A stretch of 64,000 bases of DNA from Jatrophihabitans telluris (GTDB taxonomy: Bacteria; Actinomycetota; Actinomycetes; Mycobacteriales; Jatrophihabitantaceae), in the NCBI RefSeq assembly GCF_023516435.1, contig NZ_CP097332.1:1674001-1738000 (forward strand), read 5' to 3'. This document shows positions 1 through 8,516 of this stretch, piece after piece. Within the stretch, counting starts at the first letter, position 1; the number at the start of each line of letters is the position of its first letter. The position numbers were made by a program, and so were the translations under genes. Below the pieces are notes generated by a model. That model had not been told where the DNA came from and searched no databases. It saw nothing but the letters and a program-made list of their open reading frames with translations.

Positions 1-633
1 GCGGCGAATCTGCATCCCACGACGGGCACCGTGGCCATCTTCGGCGAGCGTCTGGGCGCCGTCGACGTGTTCGAGTTGCGCCCGCGGATCGGCCTGTCCT
101 CGGCGGCCCTCGCCCAGCGGATTCCCGGGTCGGAGCTCGTGTCGGACGTGGTCGTGTCGGCCGGCTACTCGGTGCTCGGCCGGTGGCGGGAGGCCTACGG
201 CCGCCTCGATGTGCGACGGGCCAAGGCGCTGCTGGAACGCTTCGGCGTCGGCGGCATGGCCGACCGGACCTACGGCACTCTCAGCGAAGGCGAACGCAAG
301 CGCGTGCAGATCGCACGGGCGATGATGACCGACCCTGAACTGCTGCTGCTGGACGAGCCGGCGGCGGGCATGGATCTGGGCGGCCGGGAGGATCTGCTGC
401 GCCGGCTCTCGCACCTGGCCGCGGACGCGCTCGCACCGGCGATCGTGCTGGTCACGCACCACGTCGAGGAGATTCCGGTTGGCTTCACCCACGCCATGCT
501 GTTGCGCGACGGGCGCATCGTCGCCCAGGGGCTGACCAGCTCGGTGCTGACTTCGGAGCACCTCAGCGAGACCTTCGGTCTGCCGCTCAGGATCGAGCGG
601 GATGCGGGCCGATTCTTCGCGCGCGCGGTCTGA
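1..633 (+). CDS. ABC transporter ATP-binding protein, 3' part
   Basis: The reading frame is open from base 1, so the start and the Walker A loop lie outside the window. What remains contains the ABC signature LSEGERKR, the Walker B/D-loop stretch LLLLDEPAAGMD and the H-loop in VTHHVEEI. It should be a cytoplasmic nucleotide-binding subunit that energises a membrane partner not seen here. By position it matches the Rv3041c-type ATPase located upstream of echA17 in mycobacteria (recalled synteny). The substrate is unknown. The C-terminus is complete and ends 221 bases before the crotonase gene. Confidence 0.9.
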   Translation, partial: AANLHPTTGTVAIFGERLGAVDVFELRPRIGLSSAALAQRIPGSELVSDVVVSAGYSVLGRWREAYGRLDVRRAKALLERFGVGGMADRTYGTLSEGERKRVQIARAMMTDPELLLLDEPAAGMDLGGREDLLRRLSHLAADALAPAIVLVTHHVEEIPVGFTHAMLLRDGRIVAQGLTSSVLTSEHLSETFGLPLRIERDAGRFFARAV

Positions 634-703
634 GCGCGTCCTCTGATGGCGCCGGCAAGCTCCGGCCGGCCGCGCTGGACGTACCCGCCCATCTCGTCGG
701 TAA

Positions 704-709
704 TAGGCT
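704..709 (+). promoter_or_regulatory. -10 element TAGGCT, leaderless type
   Basis: TAGGCT lies 8 bases before a GTG at 718. This is the same geometry seen before many genes in this window. It would drive a leaderless mRNA for the small ORF at 718-858 and then the crotonase gene. Confidence 0.45.
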
Positions 710-717
710 CGGCACTG

Positions 718-858
718 GTGCTCGCTGCCGCGGACAGCGCAGCCGCCGGCACTGCGGTCACTCCGACCACCACCCCAACGAACACCCCGACCACCACCCC
801 AACGAACACCCCGAGCATCACCCCAGTCTTCAGCCGAGCAGCAGGGAGAGCAGCGTGA
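718..858 (+). CDS. Small Thr/Pro-rich leaderless ORF, coupled to the crotonase gene
   Basis: A possible 46-residue protein starting with GTG 8 bases after TAGGCT. It begins MLAAADSAAAGTAV and continues with repeated PTTTPTNT units. There is no Shine-Dalgarno sequence, as expected for a leaderless mRNA. Its stop overlaps the start of the next gene in the four bases GTGA (855-858), which suggests translational coupling. No homologue is recognised. The peptide could be a regulatory uORF rather than a functional protein, or chance. A longer version from ATG 646 is less likely because it has neither an RBS nor a promoter at the right distance. Confidence 0.4.
   Translation: MLAAADSAAAGTAVTPTTTPTNTPTTTPTNTPSITPVFSRAAGRAA
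763..810 (+). repeat. 24-bp tandem repeat, two copies plus a decayed third
   Basis: Two exact 24-bp copies, 763-786 and 787-810, beginning CCGACCACCACCCCAACG, are followed by a degenerate partial copy. The period is a multiple of three and lies in frame with the small ORF, where it encodes PTTTPTNT. Confidence 0.85.
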
Positions 859-1634
859 GCGAACTCGTGCGGTGCGAGGTCGACGGAGCCGTCGCGACGA
901 TCAGGGTCGACCGGCCGCCGGTCAACGCCCTCAACGTCGAACTGCAGGACGGCCTTCGCGCGGCAGCAGCCGAATGTACGGCCCGCGACGACATCCGCGC
1001 CGTGGTGCTCTACGGCGGTGAGAAGGTCTTCGTGGCCGGCGCGGACGTGAAGGAATTTCACGTGATGTCGGCCCAGGACATGCAGCGTCGGGGCGCTGCG
1101 CTGACCGACTCGCTGGACGCGATCGCCCAGATCCCGAAGCCGGTAATCGCCGCGGTCACCGGCTATGCCCTCGGTGGCGGATGCGAGCTCGCCCTGACGG
1201 CGGACTTCCGGATCAGCGCCGACACCGCGAAGTGGGGTCAGCCGGAAATTCTGTTGGGGCTGATTCCCGGCGCCGGCGGCACCCAGCGCCTGCCTCGGCT
1301 GATCGGCCCGGCGAAGGCGAAGGACCTCATCTATACCGGGCGTTTCGTCGACGCCGCGGAGGCACTCGCCATAGGTCTGGTCGACGCCGTCGTCGAGGCC
1401 GACCAGGTCTACCCCACCGCGCTGGCCATGGCGCGCAAGTTCGCCGCCGGCCCCGCGCTGGCGTTGCGCGCGGCCAAAGCTGCGATCGACAACGGTCTGG
1501 ACCTCGATCTGGCCAACGGCCTCCGGCTGGAGGCGCACCTGTTCGCCGGCATCTTCGCCACGGAGGACAAGCAGCGGGGGATCGCCTCCTTCATCGCCAA
1601 CGGGCCCGGCAAGGCCGACTTCGTCGGGAACTGA
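855..1634 (+). CDS. Enoyl-CoA hydratase/isomerase (crotonase family)
   Basis: A 259-residue crotonase, full length for the family. The CoA/oxyanion segments FVAGADVKEF and GYALGGGCELAL are present. So are the two glutamates used for hydration in rat enoyl-CoA hydratase (GGGCE, about residue 111, and QPE, about residue 131), so a true hydratase in fatty-acid or branched acyl-CoA degradation is plausible. The GTG start has GGGAGAG seven bases upstream and overlaps the stop of the small ORF. The methyltransferase gene follows after 4 bases, which implies an operon. It is positionally equivalent to echA17 (Rv3039c); the exact substrate is unknown. Confidence 0.93.
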   Translation: MSELVRCEVDGAVATIRVDRPPVNALNVELQDGLRAAAAECTARDDIRAVVLYGGEKVFVAGADVKEFHVMSAQDMQRRGAALTDSLDAIAQIPKPVIAAVTGYALGGGCELALTADFRISADTAKWGQPEILLGLIPGAGGTQRLPRLIGPAKAKDLIYTGRFVDAAEALAIGLVDAVVEADQVYPTALAMARKFAAGPALALRAAKAAIDNGLDLDLANGLRLEAHLFAGIFATEDKQRGIASFIANGPGKADFVGN

Positions 1635-1638
1635 GCCG

Positions 1639-2682
1639 ATGCCGACCGACACCCCTGCCGCACCGACAAGCGCGGCCAACCCCCACGCCAGCGCCGAACA
1701 GGTCGAAGCGGCCTGGAAGGACTCCAAGCTGGCCAACGTCCTCTATCACGACTGGGAGGCCGCAACCTACGACGAGAAATGGTCCATCAGCTTCGACCAG
1801 CGCTGCATCGACTACGCCCGCGATCGCTTCAGCCATGTCGCCGGGGTCGAGAACTGGCCCTACCCGCGTGCGCTCGAACTGGGCTGCGGAACCGGCTTCT
1901 TCCTGCTCAACCTCAAGCTGGCCGGCGTGCTCGAGGAGGGCCACGTCACCGACCTGAGTCCCGGCATGGTGGAGGTCGCGGTACGCAACGGCGCCGGCCT
2001 CGGCTTCGACATCGACGGCCGCGTCGCCGACGCCGAATCGCTGCCCTATCCCGACGACAGCTTCGACCTCGTCGTCGGGCACGCCGTCCTGCATCACATT
2101 CCCGATGTCGAGCTCGCGCTGCGGGAGGTGGTGCGGGTACTCAAGCCAGGAGGGCGCTTCGTCTTCGCCGGCGAGCCGACCCGATTCGGCGACTTCGTCG
2201 CCCGGCGACTGTCGCGTCTGACCTGGTGGGCGACGACGCGCGCCACCCGTCTGCCGGCACTACACGACTGGTCCCGTCCGAAGTCCGAGCTGGACGCCTC
2301 CTCCAGGGCAGCGGCGCTGGAGGCGGTGGTGGACCTGCACACCTTCGATCCGCCTCGGTTGCGGGCGATGGCCCATTCGGCCGGAGCGATCGAGGTGTCG
2401 ACGAAGACCGACGAGTTGACCGCGGCCTGGTTCGGTTGGCCGGTTCGCACCTTCGAGGCGGCCGTTCCACGCGACAGACTCGGCTTCGGCTGGGCCAGGT
2501 TCGCCTTCGGCACCTGGAAGCGGCTGCATGCACTCGATTCGACACTGCTCAGCCGGGTCGTACCGGCCGGTCTGTTCTACAACGTCGAGATCACCGGGGT
2601 GAAGCCGTCGCCGCCGGCCGGCTCGCCGAGCCTGTCCGGTACCCCGGTCGCCCTTGCCCGTACGCCTGGGGGTACGGAGTGA
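1639..2682 (+). CDS. Class I SAM-dependent methyltransferase
   Basis: A 347-residue protein with the SAM-binding motif LELGCGTG at about residues 79-86 and post-motif segments DLVVGHAVLHHIPD and VLKPGGRFVFAGEP, typical of the UbiE/Methyltransf_11 fold. A long C-terminal part of about 150 residues has no recognised motif. The substrate is not evident. It corresponds by position to Rv3038c/Rv3037c next to echA17. The stop overlaps the GTG of the HAD gene (GTGA), so the two are probably translationally coupled. Confidence 0.88.
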   Translation: MPTDTPAAPTSAANPHASAEQVEAAWKDSKLANVLYHDWEAATYDEKWSISFDQRCIDYARDRFSHVAGVENWPYPRALELGCGTGFFLLNLKLAGVLEEGHVTDLSPGMVEVAVRNGAGLGFDIDGRVADAESLPYPDDSFDLVVGHAVLHHIPDVELALREVVRVLKPGGRFVFAGEPTRFGDFVARRLSRLTWWATTRATRLPALHDWSRPKSELDASSRAAALEAVVDLHTFDPPRLRAMAHSAGAIEVSTKTDELTAAWFGWPVRTFEAAVPRDRLGFGWARFAFGTWKRLHALDSTLLSRVVPAGLFYNVEITGVKPSPPAGSPSLSGTPVALARTPGGTE

Positions 2683-3383
2683 TCGACCCCGCGCCGTTCG
2701 ACGCCGCGCCGTTCGACCCCGCGCCGTTCGACACCGCGCTGTTCGACACCGTGTTGTTCGACTTGGACGGGACCTTGAGCGACTCCGCGCCGGGGATCCT
2801 CGGCTGCCTGCGCCAGGCCTTCGATGAACTCGGGGTGCCCTGGCCGGATGAAGCGGTTGCCCGGTCGCTGCTCGGCCCCCCGTTCTGGCACACTCTGCCG
2901 CCCCTGGTGGGAGCGGACCGCACCGAGCGGGCCATCGAGATCTACCGCGAGCACTACGTCGTCGGTGGCGGGATGTTCCAGACCCGCGCCTACGACGGTG
3001 TCGCGCCGTTGCTGCAGTCCTTGCGATCGCAGTCCGTGCGGCTCGCGGTTGCGACCAGCAAGCCCGAGATCCACGCGGGCACCATCGTGGAACATCTGGG
3101 ATTTTCCGAGCACTTCGACTTCGTGTGCGGCGACACGCTGGACGGAGCACGCGACTCCAAGGCACTGGTCATCGCTGAAGCGCTGAACCGGATGGGCGAT
3201 CCGCCCGCCGGCACCGTGCTGATGGTCGGTGACCGCAGCCACGACGTCCTGGGGGCGGCCGCCAACGGGCTGCACTCTGTCGGCGTGCTCTGGGGCTACG
3301 GCAGCGCCACGGAGTTGCACAACGCGGGCGCGGCCGCGGTGATCGAGCGCCCGGCTCAGCTGAACGAGCTGTTGCGACCTTGA
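2679..3383 (+). CDS. HAD-superfamily phosphatase (Gph/PGP-like) with a repeat-built N-terminus
   Basis: Motif I is VLFDLDGTLSD, motif II lies in VATSKPE, a lysine is in RDSKALV, and motif IV is VGDRSHDVLGA. These make it a cytoplasmic haloacid-dehalogenase-type hydrolase of the phosphoglycolate phosphatase/PpaX group. Translation can start at GTG 2679, overlapping the previous stop, and gives 234 residues. The first ~24 residues are then five 5-residue units (APFD-like) that copy the motif-I strand. A second start, GTG 2751, would give a canonical HAD beginning exactly at the strand. The next gene begins inside the stop (TTGA). Confidence 0.85.
   Translation: MIDPAPFDAAPFDPAPFDTALFDTVLFDLDGTLSDSAPGILGCLRQAFDELGVPWPDEAVARSLLGPPFWHTLPPLVGADRTERAIEIYREHYVVGGGMFQTRAYDGVAPLLQSLRSQSVRLAVATSKPEIHAGTIVEHLGFSEHFDFVCGDTLDGARDSKALVIAEALNRMGDPPAGTVLMVGDRSHDVLGAAANGLHSVGVLWGYGSATELHNAGAAAVIERPAQLNELLRP
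2685..2759 (+). repeat. Five 15-bp tandem repeats running into HAD motif I
   Basis: Units at 2685, 2700, 2715, 2730 and 2745, each of the form GAC-NCC-GYG-YYG-TTC, encode D-x-A-P/L-F. The last unit is the real motif-I beta strand (DTVLF) just before DLDGT. The series therefore looks like tandem duplication of that strand's coding DNA. Confidence 0.9.
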
Positions 3384-4147
3384 TCGTCTCGGCCTGGCGG
3401 GCTCGTTCCCGCGATCCTCACCGGGCGCGTTTCATCACGGCCGACTCGGTGCGCTGGATCGCTCGCCACCGAGCCTGGACGCCGTGGTACCTGCTGCGGT
3501 ACTGGCGCTTCCTGCGCTTCAAGCTGGCCAATCCCCACGTCGTCACCGAGGGGTTCGTCTTCCTCGGCCGCGATGTGGAGCTCTACGCTCGGCCGGGCTA
3601 CGGGCGGCTGGTACTCGGCCGCTGGGTGCACCTGGGCGACGGGACGTCGCTGCGGTGTCACGAGGGGACGCTGCGGGTGGGGGACAAGGCGGTCTTCGGC
3701 CGCAACGACGTGGTGAACTGTTACCTGGATATCGAGATCGGCGCGGCCAGCATCATCGCCGACCTGGTCTACATCGTCGATTTCGACCACGTTTTCTCCG
3801 ACATCACCAGGCCGATCAAGGATCAGGGGATCAGCAAGGCGCCGGTAGGCATCGGGGCCGACGTGTGGCTGGGAACCAAGGTGAGCGTGCTGAGGGGGAC
3901 GGTGATCGGCCCGGGGTCGGTGGTCGCGGCCAACGCTGTGGTTTCCCGCGATGTGCCTGAGTTCTCCATCGTGGCGGGGGTGCCGGCCCGGGTCATCGGG
4001 GACCGCCGGAGCGTGCACGCCGAGAAGCACACCACTCGTGCCGCGCTTGCGGACATGGCCGATAGACTCGCCGCCGAACCACCTACGCCGGCAACCGGAC
4101 CGCCGGTCGAACCGTCCGGCCCCGTGGGGGAGGACCGAACCCGATGA
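3380..4147 (+). CDS. Left-handed beta-helix (hexapeptide) acyltransferase
   Basis: A 255-residue protein. Residues ~60-215 carry the imperfect hexapeptide repeats of the LbetaH fold ([38 protein letters not shown]) and end in the usual [12 protein letters not shown] cap. The family is MaoC/NodL/WcaJ-type O-acetyltransferases. The arginine-rich N-terminus has a [15 protein letters not shown] amphipathic or membrane-associating stretch. TTG 3380 is chosen because it overlaps the HAD stop by four bases. By position it matches Rv3034c, an acetyltransferase linked to methylglucose lipopolysaccharide; the role here is inferred. It overlaps the next gene by ATGA. Confidence 0.85.
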   Translation: MIVSAWRARSRDPHRARFITADSVRWIARHRAWTPWYLLRYWRFLRFKLANPHVVTEGFVFLGRDVELYARPGYGRLVLGRWVHLGDGTSLRCHEGTLRVGDKAVFGRNDVVNCYLDIEIGAASIIADLVYIVDFDHVFSDITRPIKDQGISKAPVGIGADVWLGTKVSVLRGTVIGPGSVVAANAVVSRDVPEFSIVAGVPARVIGDRRSVHAEKHTTRAALADMADRLAAEPPTPATGPPVEPSGPVGEDRTR

Positions 4148-5250
4148 GAGACATCGAGCGGACCAGTCCGTCCGCCAGGGCCTGGTCAGACGAGGCCATC
4201 CGGCGCGTCGAGGCGGACGCGAACCGCTCCGCGGACACCCATCTGATCCGGTTCGAATTGCCTACGGACTGGGGAATCGACCTGTATTTCAAGGACGAAT
4301 CGACGCACCCGACCGGCTCGCTCAAGCACCGGCTCGCCCGGTCGTTGTTCCTTTACGCCGTGGCCAACGGCTGGCTCAAGGAGGGCATGCCGGTCATCGA
4401 GGCCTCCTCTGGTTCCACTGCGGTCAGCGAGGCCTACTTCGCGCGGTTGCTCGACCTGCCCTTCGTCGCGGTCATGCCGCGCACGACGTCGGCGAACAAG
4501 ATCGCTCTGATCGAGCGCCAGGGCGGGCGCTGCCATCTCGTGTCCGATGCCACGATGGTCTACGCCGAGGCGGCCCGGCTGGCCGAGGAATCCGGTGGCC
4601 ACTACATCGACCAGTTCACCTACGCCGAACGCGCCACCGACTGGCGAGGGAACAACAACATCGCCGAATCCATCCTGGCGCAGCTACGCCTGGAACCACA
4701 TCCGGTGCCGAGCTGGGTCGTGGTCGGCGCCGGCACGGGCGGGACATCGGCGACCATCGGCCGCTACATCCGATACCGGCGCCTGGCCACCCGTCTGTGC
4801 GTGGTCGACGTGGAGAACTCGGCGTTCATGCCCGGCTGGCAGGCCAACAGCGACCGGGTCGTGACCGGAGTCGGTTCGCGCATCGAGGGAATCGGCCGTC
4901 CCCGGGTCGAACCCAGCTTCATCGGCGACGTCGTCGACCGGATGATCGGCGTTTCCGACGCTGCTTCCATCGCGGCGATGCGTTACCTGCAAGCACCGCT
5001 CGGGCGCCGGGTCGGGGCATCCACCGGAACGAACTTCGTGGGGGCGTTGGCCGTTGCGGCGGGCATGCGTGAGCGCGGCGAACGAGGCAGCATCGTGACG
5101 CTCATCTGTGACGGCGGAGAGCGCTATGCCGACACCTACTACTCCGCCGAATGGCTGTCCTCGCAGGGCCTGGATCCAGAGCCGCATCGCCGACACATCG
5201 AGGCCGTCCTCGCCGGTCAGCCCTGGCCGGAGACCAGCGTTTCCCGGTAG
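4144..5250 (+). CDS. PLP-dependent cysteine-synthase-fold enzyme (Cds1-like desulfhydrase)
   Basis: A 368-residue fold-type II PLP enzyme. The PLP lysine lies in [13 protein letters not shown] (about K61), the substrate loop is [15 protein letters not shown], and the phosphate-binding glycine loop is [15 protein letters not shown]. The opening [13 protein letters not shown] and [14 protein letters not shown] resemble the actinobacterial Cds1/Rv3684 group (cysteine desulfhydrase releasing H2S) more than CysK or CysM. That assignment is from memory and not searched. ATG 4144 overlaps the acyltransferase stop. The 3' end overlaps the convergent glycosyltransferase gene by 34 bases. Confidence 0.82.
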   Translation: MRDIERTSPSARAWSDEAIRRVEADANRSADTHLIRFELPTDWGIDLYFKDESTHPTGSLKHRLARSLFLYAVANGWLKEGMPVIEASSGSTAVSEAYFARLLDLPFVAVMPRTTSANKIALIERQGGRCHLVSDATMVYAEAARLAEESGGHYIDQFTYAERATDWRGNNNIAESILAQLRLEPHPVPSWVVVGAGTGGTSATIGRYIRYRRLATRLCVVDVENSAFMPGWQANSDRVVTGVGSRIEGIGRPRVEPSFIGDVVDRMIGVSDAASIAAMRYLQAPLGRRVGASTGTNFVGALAVAAGMRERGERGSIVTLICDGGERYADTYYSAEWLSSQGLDPEPHRRHIEAVLAGQPWPETSVSR

Positions 5251-6398
5251 AGCGTCTCGGTGCGCGCAGCGACCTCGCTCCAGCTGTAGTCGGCCCGGGC
5301 GGCCTCCCGAGCACGACCCGCCATCCGGGCCGATACGGCGGCTTCGCCCAGCAGCCGCGAGACGGCTTCGGCGATGGCGTCCGGGCTTTCCGGCCGGAAG
5401 ACCCGGCCGCTGACGCCGTCCTGCACGAGTTCGGCCAGGCCACCCACCGCGGCGACGGCAACCGGAGCGCCGGCGGCCTGAGCTTCCAGGCAGACCAGCC
5501 CGAACGGTTCGTACAGCGACGGGACCACCACCGCGTCCACCGCGTGGAACAGGTCCCTGAGCCTGACGTCGTCCACGTGCCCGAGCCACTCGACGCGCTC
5601 GCTCACTCCGTAGCGCCGCGCGCGGTCCTGCTGCGCGGCCAGCTGAGGTCCCGTCCCCGCCACCGCCAATCCGATGTCCGGGTACGTCCGGGCCAGCGCG
5701 GGCAGGGCTTTGATCAATTCCTGCAGGCCCTTCTCATGCACCAGGCGGCCGGCGAAGGCGATCAGGGGACGGCGCCCGGCCGCGGGAGCGGGTCCGTCCG
5801 CGTCCTGCCGGGCCCACCAATCGGCGTGGATCCCGTTGCCGATCACGCGCACCCGATCGTGCGGACCGAAGATCTGCAGAGCCTGGTCCCTCGCGAAGCG
5901 GGAGCAGAGGACGACGGCGTCGGACCGGGCGTAGAGCCACGCCTCCAGCGAGTGAATGGCCAGTTGCAGCGGTTGTCCCAGCCACCCCTGCTGGCGGCCG
6001 AACTCGGTCGCGTGCAGGGTGCTGATCAGCCGCGCCCCCGCGACGGCTGACAAGGTGCTCGCGGTCTGAGCCACGAGCCAGTCGTGGGCATGGACCAGCT
6101 CAGGACGCCAGCCCGTGGCCAGCAGCGCCAGACCGGCCCGGCTCAGGGAATGCTCGAAGGCCTGCGCCCAGGCCAGGACGGACTCGGTGGCGAAGTCGAT
6201 CGCGAGACCGTCGGCGGCAGCCCGGATCACCCGGACGCCGTCGATCGTCTCGTCCTGGGTTCGTGGCGCCGAGCCACGGGTCAGCACGATGACCTCGTGG
6301 CCGCGAGCGGCCAGGGCGGGGGCCAGCGCCGCGACATGACGACCCAAGCCGCCGACCACAACCGGCGGGTACTCCCAGGAGACGATCAGCACCCGCAT
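5217..6398 (-). CDS. GT4-family glycosyltransferase (Rv3032-like alpha-1,4-glucosyltransferase)
   Basis: A 393-residue GT-B enzyme. The N-terminal nucleotide-fold opening is [18 protein letters not shown], as in glycogen synthase/GT4 proteins, and the donor-site E-x7-E motif lies in [18 protein letters not shown] and [10 protein letters not shown] are also typical. The start is the ATG at 6398, because the reading frame upstream has no family sequence. The neighbours are a GH57 branching enzyme and a methyltransferase on the same strand. This matches Rv3030-Rv3032, the set for methylglucose polysaccharide/glucan synthesis in mycobacteria, so an ADP- or UDP-glucose donor is likely. Confidence 0.88.
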   Translation of the reverse strand: MRVLIVSWEYPPVVVGGLGRHVAALAPALAARGHEVIVLTRGSAPRTQDETIDGVRVIRAAADGLAIDFATESVLAWAQAFEHSLSRAGLALLATGWRPELVHAHDWLVAQTASTLSAVAGARLISTLHATEFGRQQGWLGQPLQLAIHSLEAWLYARSDAVVLCSRFARDQALQIFGPHDRVRVIGNGIHADWWARQDADGPAPAAGRRPLIAFAGRLVHEKGLQELIKALPALARTYPDIGLAVAGTGPQLAAQQDRARRYGVSERVEWLGHVDDVRLRDLFHAVDAVVVPSLYEPFGLVCLEAQAAGAPVAVAAVGGLAELVQDGVSGRVFRPESPDAIAEAVSRLLGEAAVSARMAGRAREAARADYSWSEVAARTETLYRETLVSGQG

Positions 6399-6476
6399 GG
6401 AAGACGATCGTGCCGTACTCCAGTAAGGTCCGCCCGGACGGGCAGCGACAGCGTTCACCTCTCGGCGGGAGCGAGC

Positions 6477-7046
6477 ATGACCAGTAAGGCGGCTGCGTCG
6501 CGTCGCCTGGTGGCCGGGATCGTGGCGCTGCTCGTGGCGCTGGTCCTGCTTGCCGGGGCTCGGCTGATGAGCAACGCACAGCTGCATGCCTACGACCGGG
6601 GCGCTACTCCGCAGGGCACCTACCGGTTGACCGCGGGCAAGACCTACCAGCTGTCCGCGGCGCAATCGGTGGGCACTCTGACCGCTGAGGGCGTCCTGGG
6701 CACCGGTCTGGACCTCAACTGCGTCGCCCGCGCCGCCTCCGGTGCGCAGAACCAGTTGCCGATCGAGTCCACGAAGGACGACGCCCGCAATCTGCACCTG
6801 TTCGCCACGTTCCGGGCCGCGGACTCCGGCCGTTTCCACATCGCGTGCAACGGGCTGGATCAAGTGTTCGTCGATGACGCCGACGACGCGGCGCGGGACT
6901 ACAGCGGTCTGCTCACGGTGCTGGCGAGCGTGCTCGGCGCCATCGGCGTCGCGCTGGTGTTCTCCGGTGGCTATCGACTGAGCGAGCCCGGTTCGGACCG
7001 TGACGAGGACGCCTCAGAACGTGCGCGCGTCGAGACGGCCGAATAG
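6477..7046 (+). CDS. Small two-TM membrane protein, unknown function
   Basis: A 189-residue protein from ATG 6477. There is a hydrophobic N-terminal segment at about residues 10-28 (LVAGIVALLVALVLLAGA) and a second at about 143-163 (LLTVLASVLGAIGVALVFSGG). Between them lies an extracytoplasmic-looking domain of about 110 residues with two cysteines (LNCVAR and IACNGL) that could form a disulfide. The tail is acidic. No family is recognised. It diverges from the glycosyltransferase and ends tail-to-tail with GH57, overlapping it by 33 bases. Its location suggests a link with envelope glycan synthesis, but nothing in the sequence proves it. Confidence 0.7.
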   Translation: MTSKAAASRRLVAGIVALLVALVLLAGARLMSNAQLHAYDRGATPQGTYRLTAGKTYQLSAAQSVGTLTAEGVLGTGLDLNCVARAASGAQNQLPIESTKDDARNLHLFATFRAADSGRFHIACNGLDQVFVDDADDAARDYSGLLTVLASVLGAIGVALVFSGGYRLSEPGSDRDEDASERARVETAE

Positions 7047-8516
7047 CCCGTCGCGTTGGCGCTGCCGCGCCGCCTCGGCGACCGCGGCCCTGTCGTCGGC
7101 ACGTTCGCTGAGATCGGCCAGCCCGAAGAAGTCATCGGCGTGCCGCTCGGCCCGCTCGCGCGCATAGCCGGCCGCGGCGTCGCGGGTGATCATGAACGCC
7201 CAGTCGCTGGAGGAAAGCAGGAGCGCCTGCCGGGCCAGCTGGTCCAGCACCGGGTCTCGGCTCGGCCGTTCGCCCCGCCGGTCCAGCAGCTCGAACAATC
7301 TGTTCTGCACCGAGGATGAGGTTTCGAGCAGATCGGCGACAGCATCGTTGTCCCAGACGCGCCAGTCCTGACCTGCTCCCCAGGACGACGGGGCCAGGTG
7401 CACCCGGCGACTCACCAGTCCGGCGTCGCGCGCGCCGGCCAGCGTCCGAAGTTCGACGCCGGATTCGGGCAGCAACCGCAACACGGCTGAGAGGAACTCC
7501 GGACCCTCGTACCACCAGTGGCCGAACAGTTCGGTATCGAAGGCGGCGACGACGAGCGGTTCGTGGCCGTCCTGCTGCGGGTCCTTCGCCAGTTCCTGCA
7601 ACCGCTGCTGGACGGCGCGGACGAACCGCAGTGCGTCGCGCTCGGCCGCGGCGGCGGCGGCGGCGGGGTCCCAGCGGGCCTTGTCGGGCCCGGAGACCTC
7701 CAGGCCGGTGACCCGAGCCGGCCGGAATCCGCTGTCATGGTCAAAGGTGTGGAAGTCCCGGTAGGCCGCTCCGGCGGGATAGCCGTCGCGAGCCGACCAG
7801 ATCCGGTACGACAGGTCGCGGTCCCGCGCGAAGCAGACCACGTCGGAATCACCCACGAAGGCACCCCGACCCGTCCGGCCGTCCAGCGCCGGCCCGTCGA
7901 CCAGGAAGTGCTGAACGCCGGCCTGTGCGTAGAGCGCCTCCAACCCCGGGGCGTACCCACATTCCGGCGCCCAGATCCCGGCGGGTCGGTGTCCCAGTCG
8001 CAGGGCGGTGTCGGCGAGGCCAGTGCCCAGCTGGGCCTGAGCGAACCGCTCGCTCAGCAGAGGTTGGAACGGATGGGTCGCCGGGCCGCCCAGCAACTCG
8101 ATCGTCCCGGCCGCGATCAAGGGACGCAGCACGCTCGACAGCCCGCCGGTCAGCCAGCGTGCCTCCAGATCGGACAGGCATTGCGTCGCTGCGGCTCGCT
8201 CATGCGTGGCCAAGCGGTCGAAGCCGGGTCGTTGAGCCAGTTCCTCGGCGCGCAGTTGCCAACGACCGGCCCAGGAATGCAACTCGCGCAGGCAGTAGGG
8301 GTCGTCGAGCATCGCCGCCAGAACCGGAGTGATGCCGATCGTCGCCACTTGCGAATAGCCCTGTTCGGCAAGCGATTCCAGCATCGTGACCACCCGGCGC
8401 CATGATCCGGTGAAGGCCTGGTGCAGCCACTCTTCGCCGACCGGCCAGCTACCGTGGTGAGCCACCCAGGGCAGGTGGGTATGCAGGACCAGGCAGAAAC
8501 TGCCCAGCCGTCTCAC
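7014..8516 (-). CDS. GH57 1,4-alpha-glucan branching enzyme
   Basis: A 500-residue protein of the GH57 family. The first conserved region is LVLHTHLPW (residues 10-17). The nucleophile region is GIWAPECGY with Glu185, and the acid/base region is AAFDTELFGHWW with Asp327. These match the residues used by Thermococcus TK1436-type branching enzymes, and the length fits. It should introduce alpha-1,6 branches in an alpha-1,4-glucan in the cytoplasm. The GTG start overlaps the stop of the upstream methyltransferase (GTGA). It is equivalent to Rv3031 and presumably works on the product of the adjacent GT4. Confidence 0.92.
   Translation of the reverse strand: MRRLGSFCLVLHTHLPWVAHHGSWPVGEEWLHQAFTGSWRRVVTMLESLAEQGYSQVATIGITPVLAAMLDDPYCLRELHSWAGRWQLRAEELAQRPGFDRLATHERAAATQCLSDLEARWLTGGLSSVLRPLIAAGTIELLGGPATHPFQPLLSERFAQAQLGTGLADTALRLGHRPAGIWAPECGYAPGLEALYAQAGVQHFLVDGPALDGRTGRGAFVGDSDVVCFARDRDLSYRIWSARDGYPAGAAYRDFHTFDHDSGFRPARVTGLEVSGPDKARWDPAAAAAAAERDALRFVRAVQQRLQELAKDPQQDGHEPLVVAAFDTELFGHWWYEGPEFLSAVLRLLPESGVELRTLAGARDAGLVSRRVHLAPSSWGAGQDWRVWDNDAVADLLETSSSVQNRLFELLDRRGERPSRDPVLDQLARQALLLSSSDWAFMITRDAAAGYARERAERHADDFFGLADLSERADDRAAVAEAARQRQRDGLFGRLDARTF

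Noticed and set aside
646-717. Longer N-terminus for the small ORF from ATG 646
   Set aside because: No Shine-Dalgarno sequence or promoter at the right distance; TAGGCT lies inside it at leaderless distance from GTG 718.
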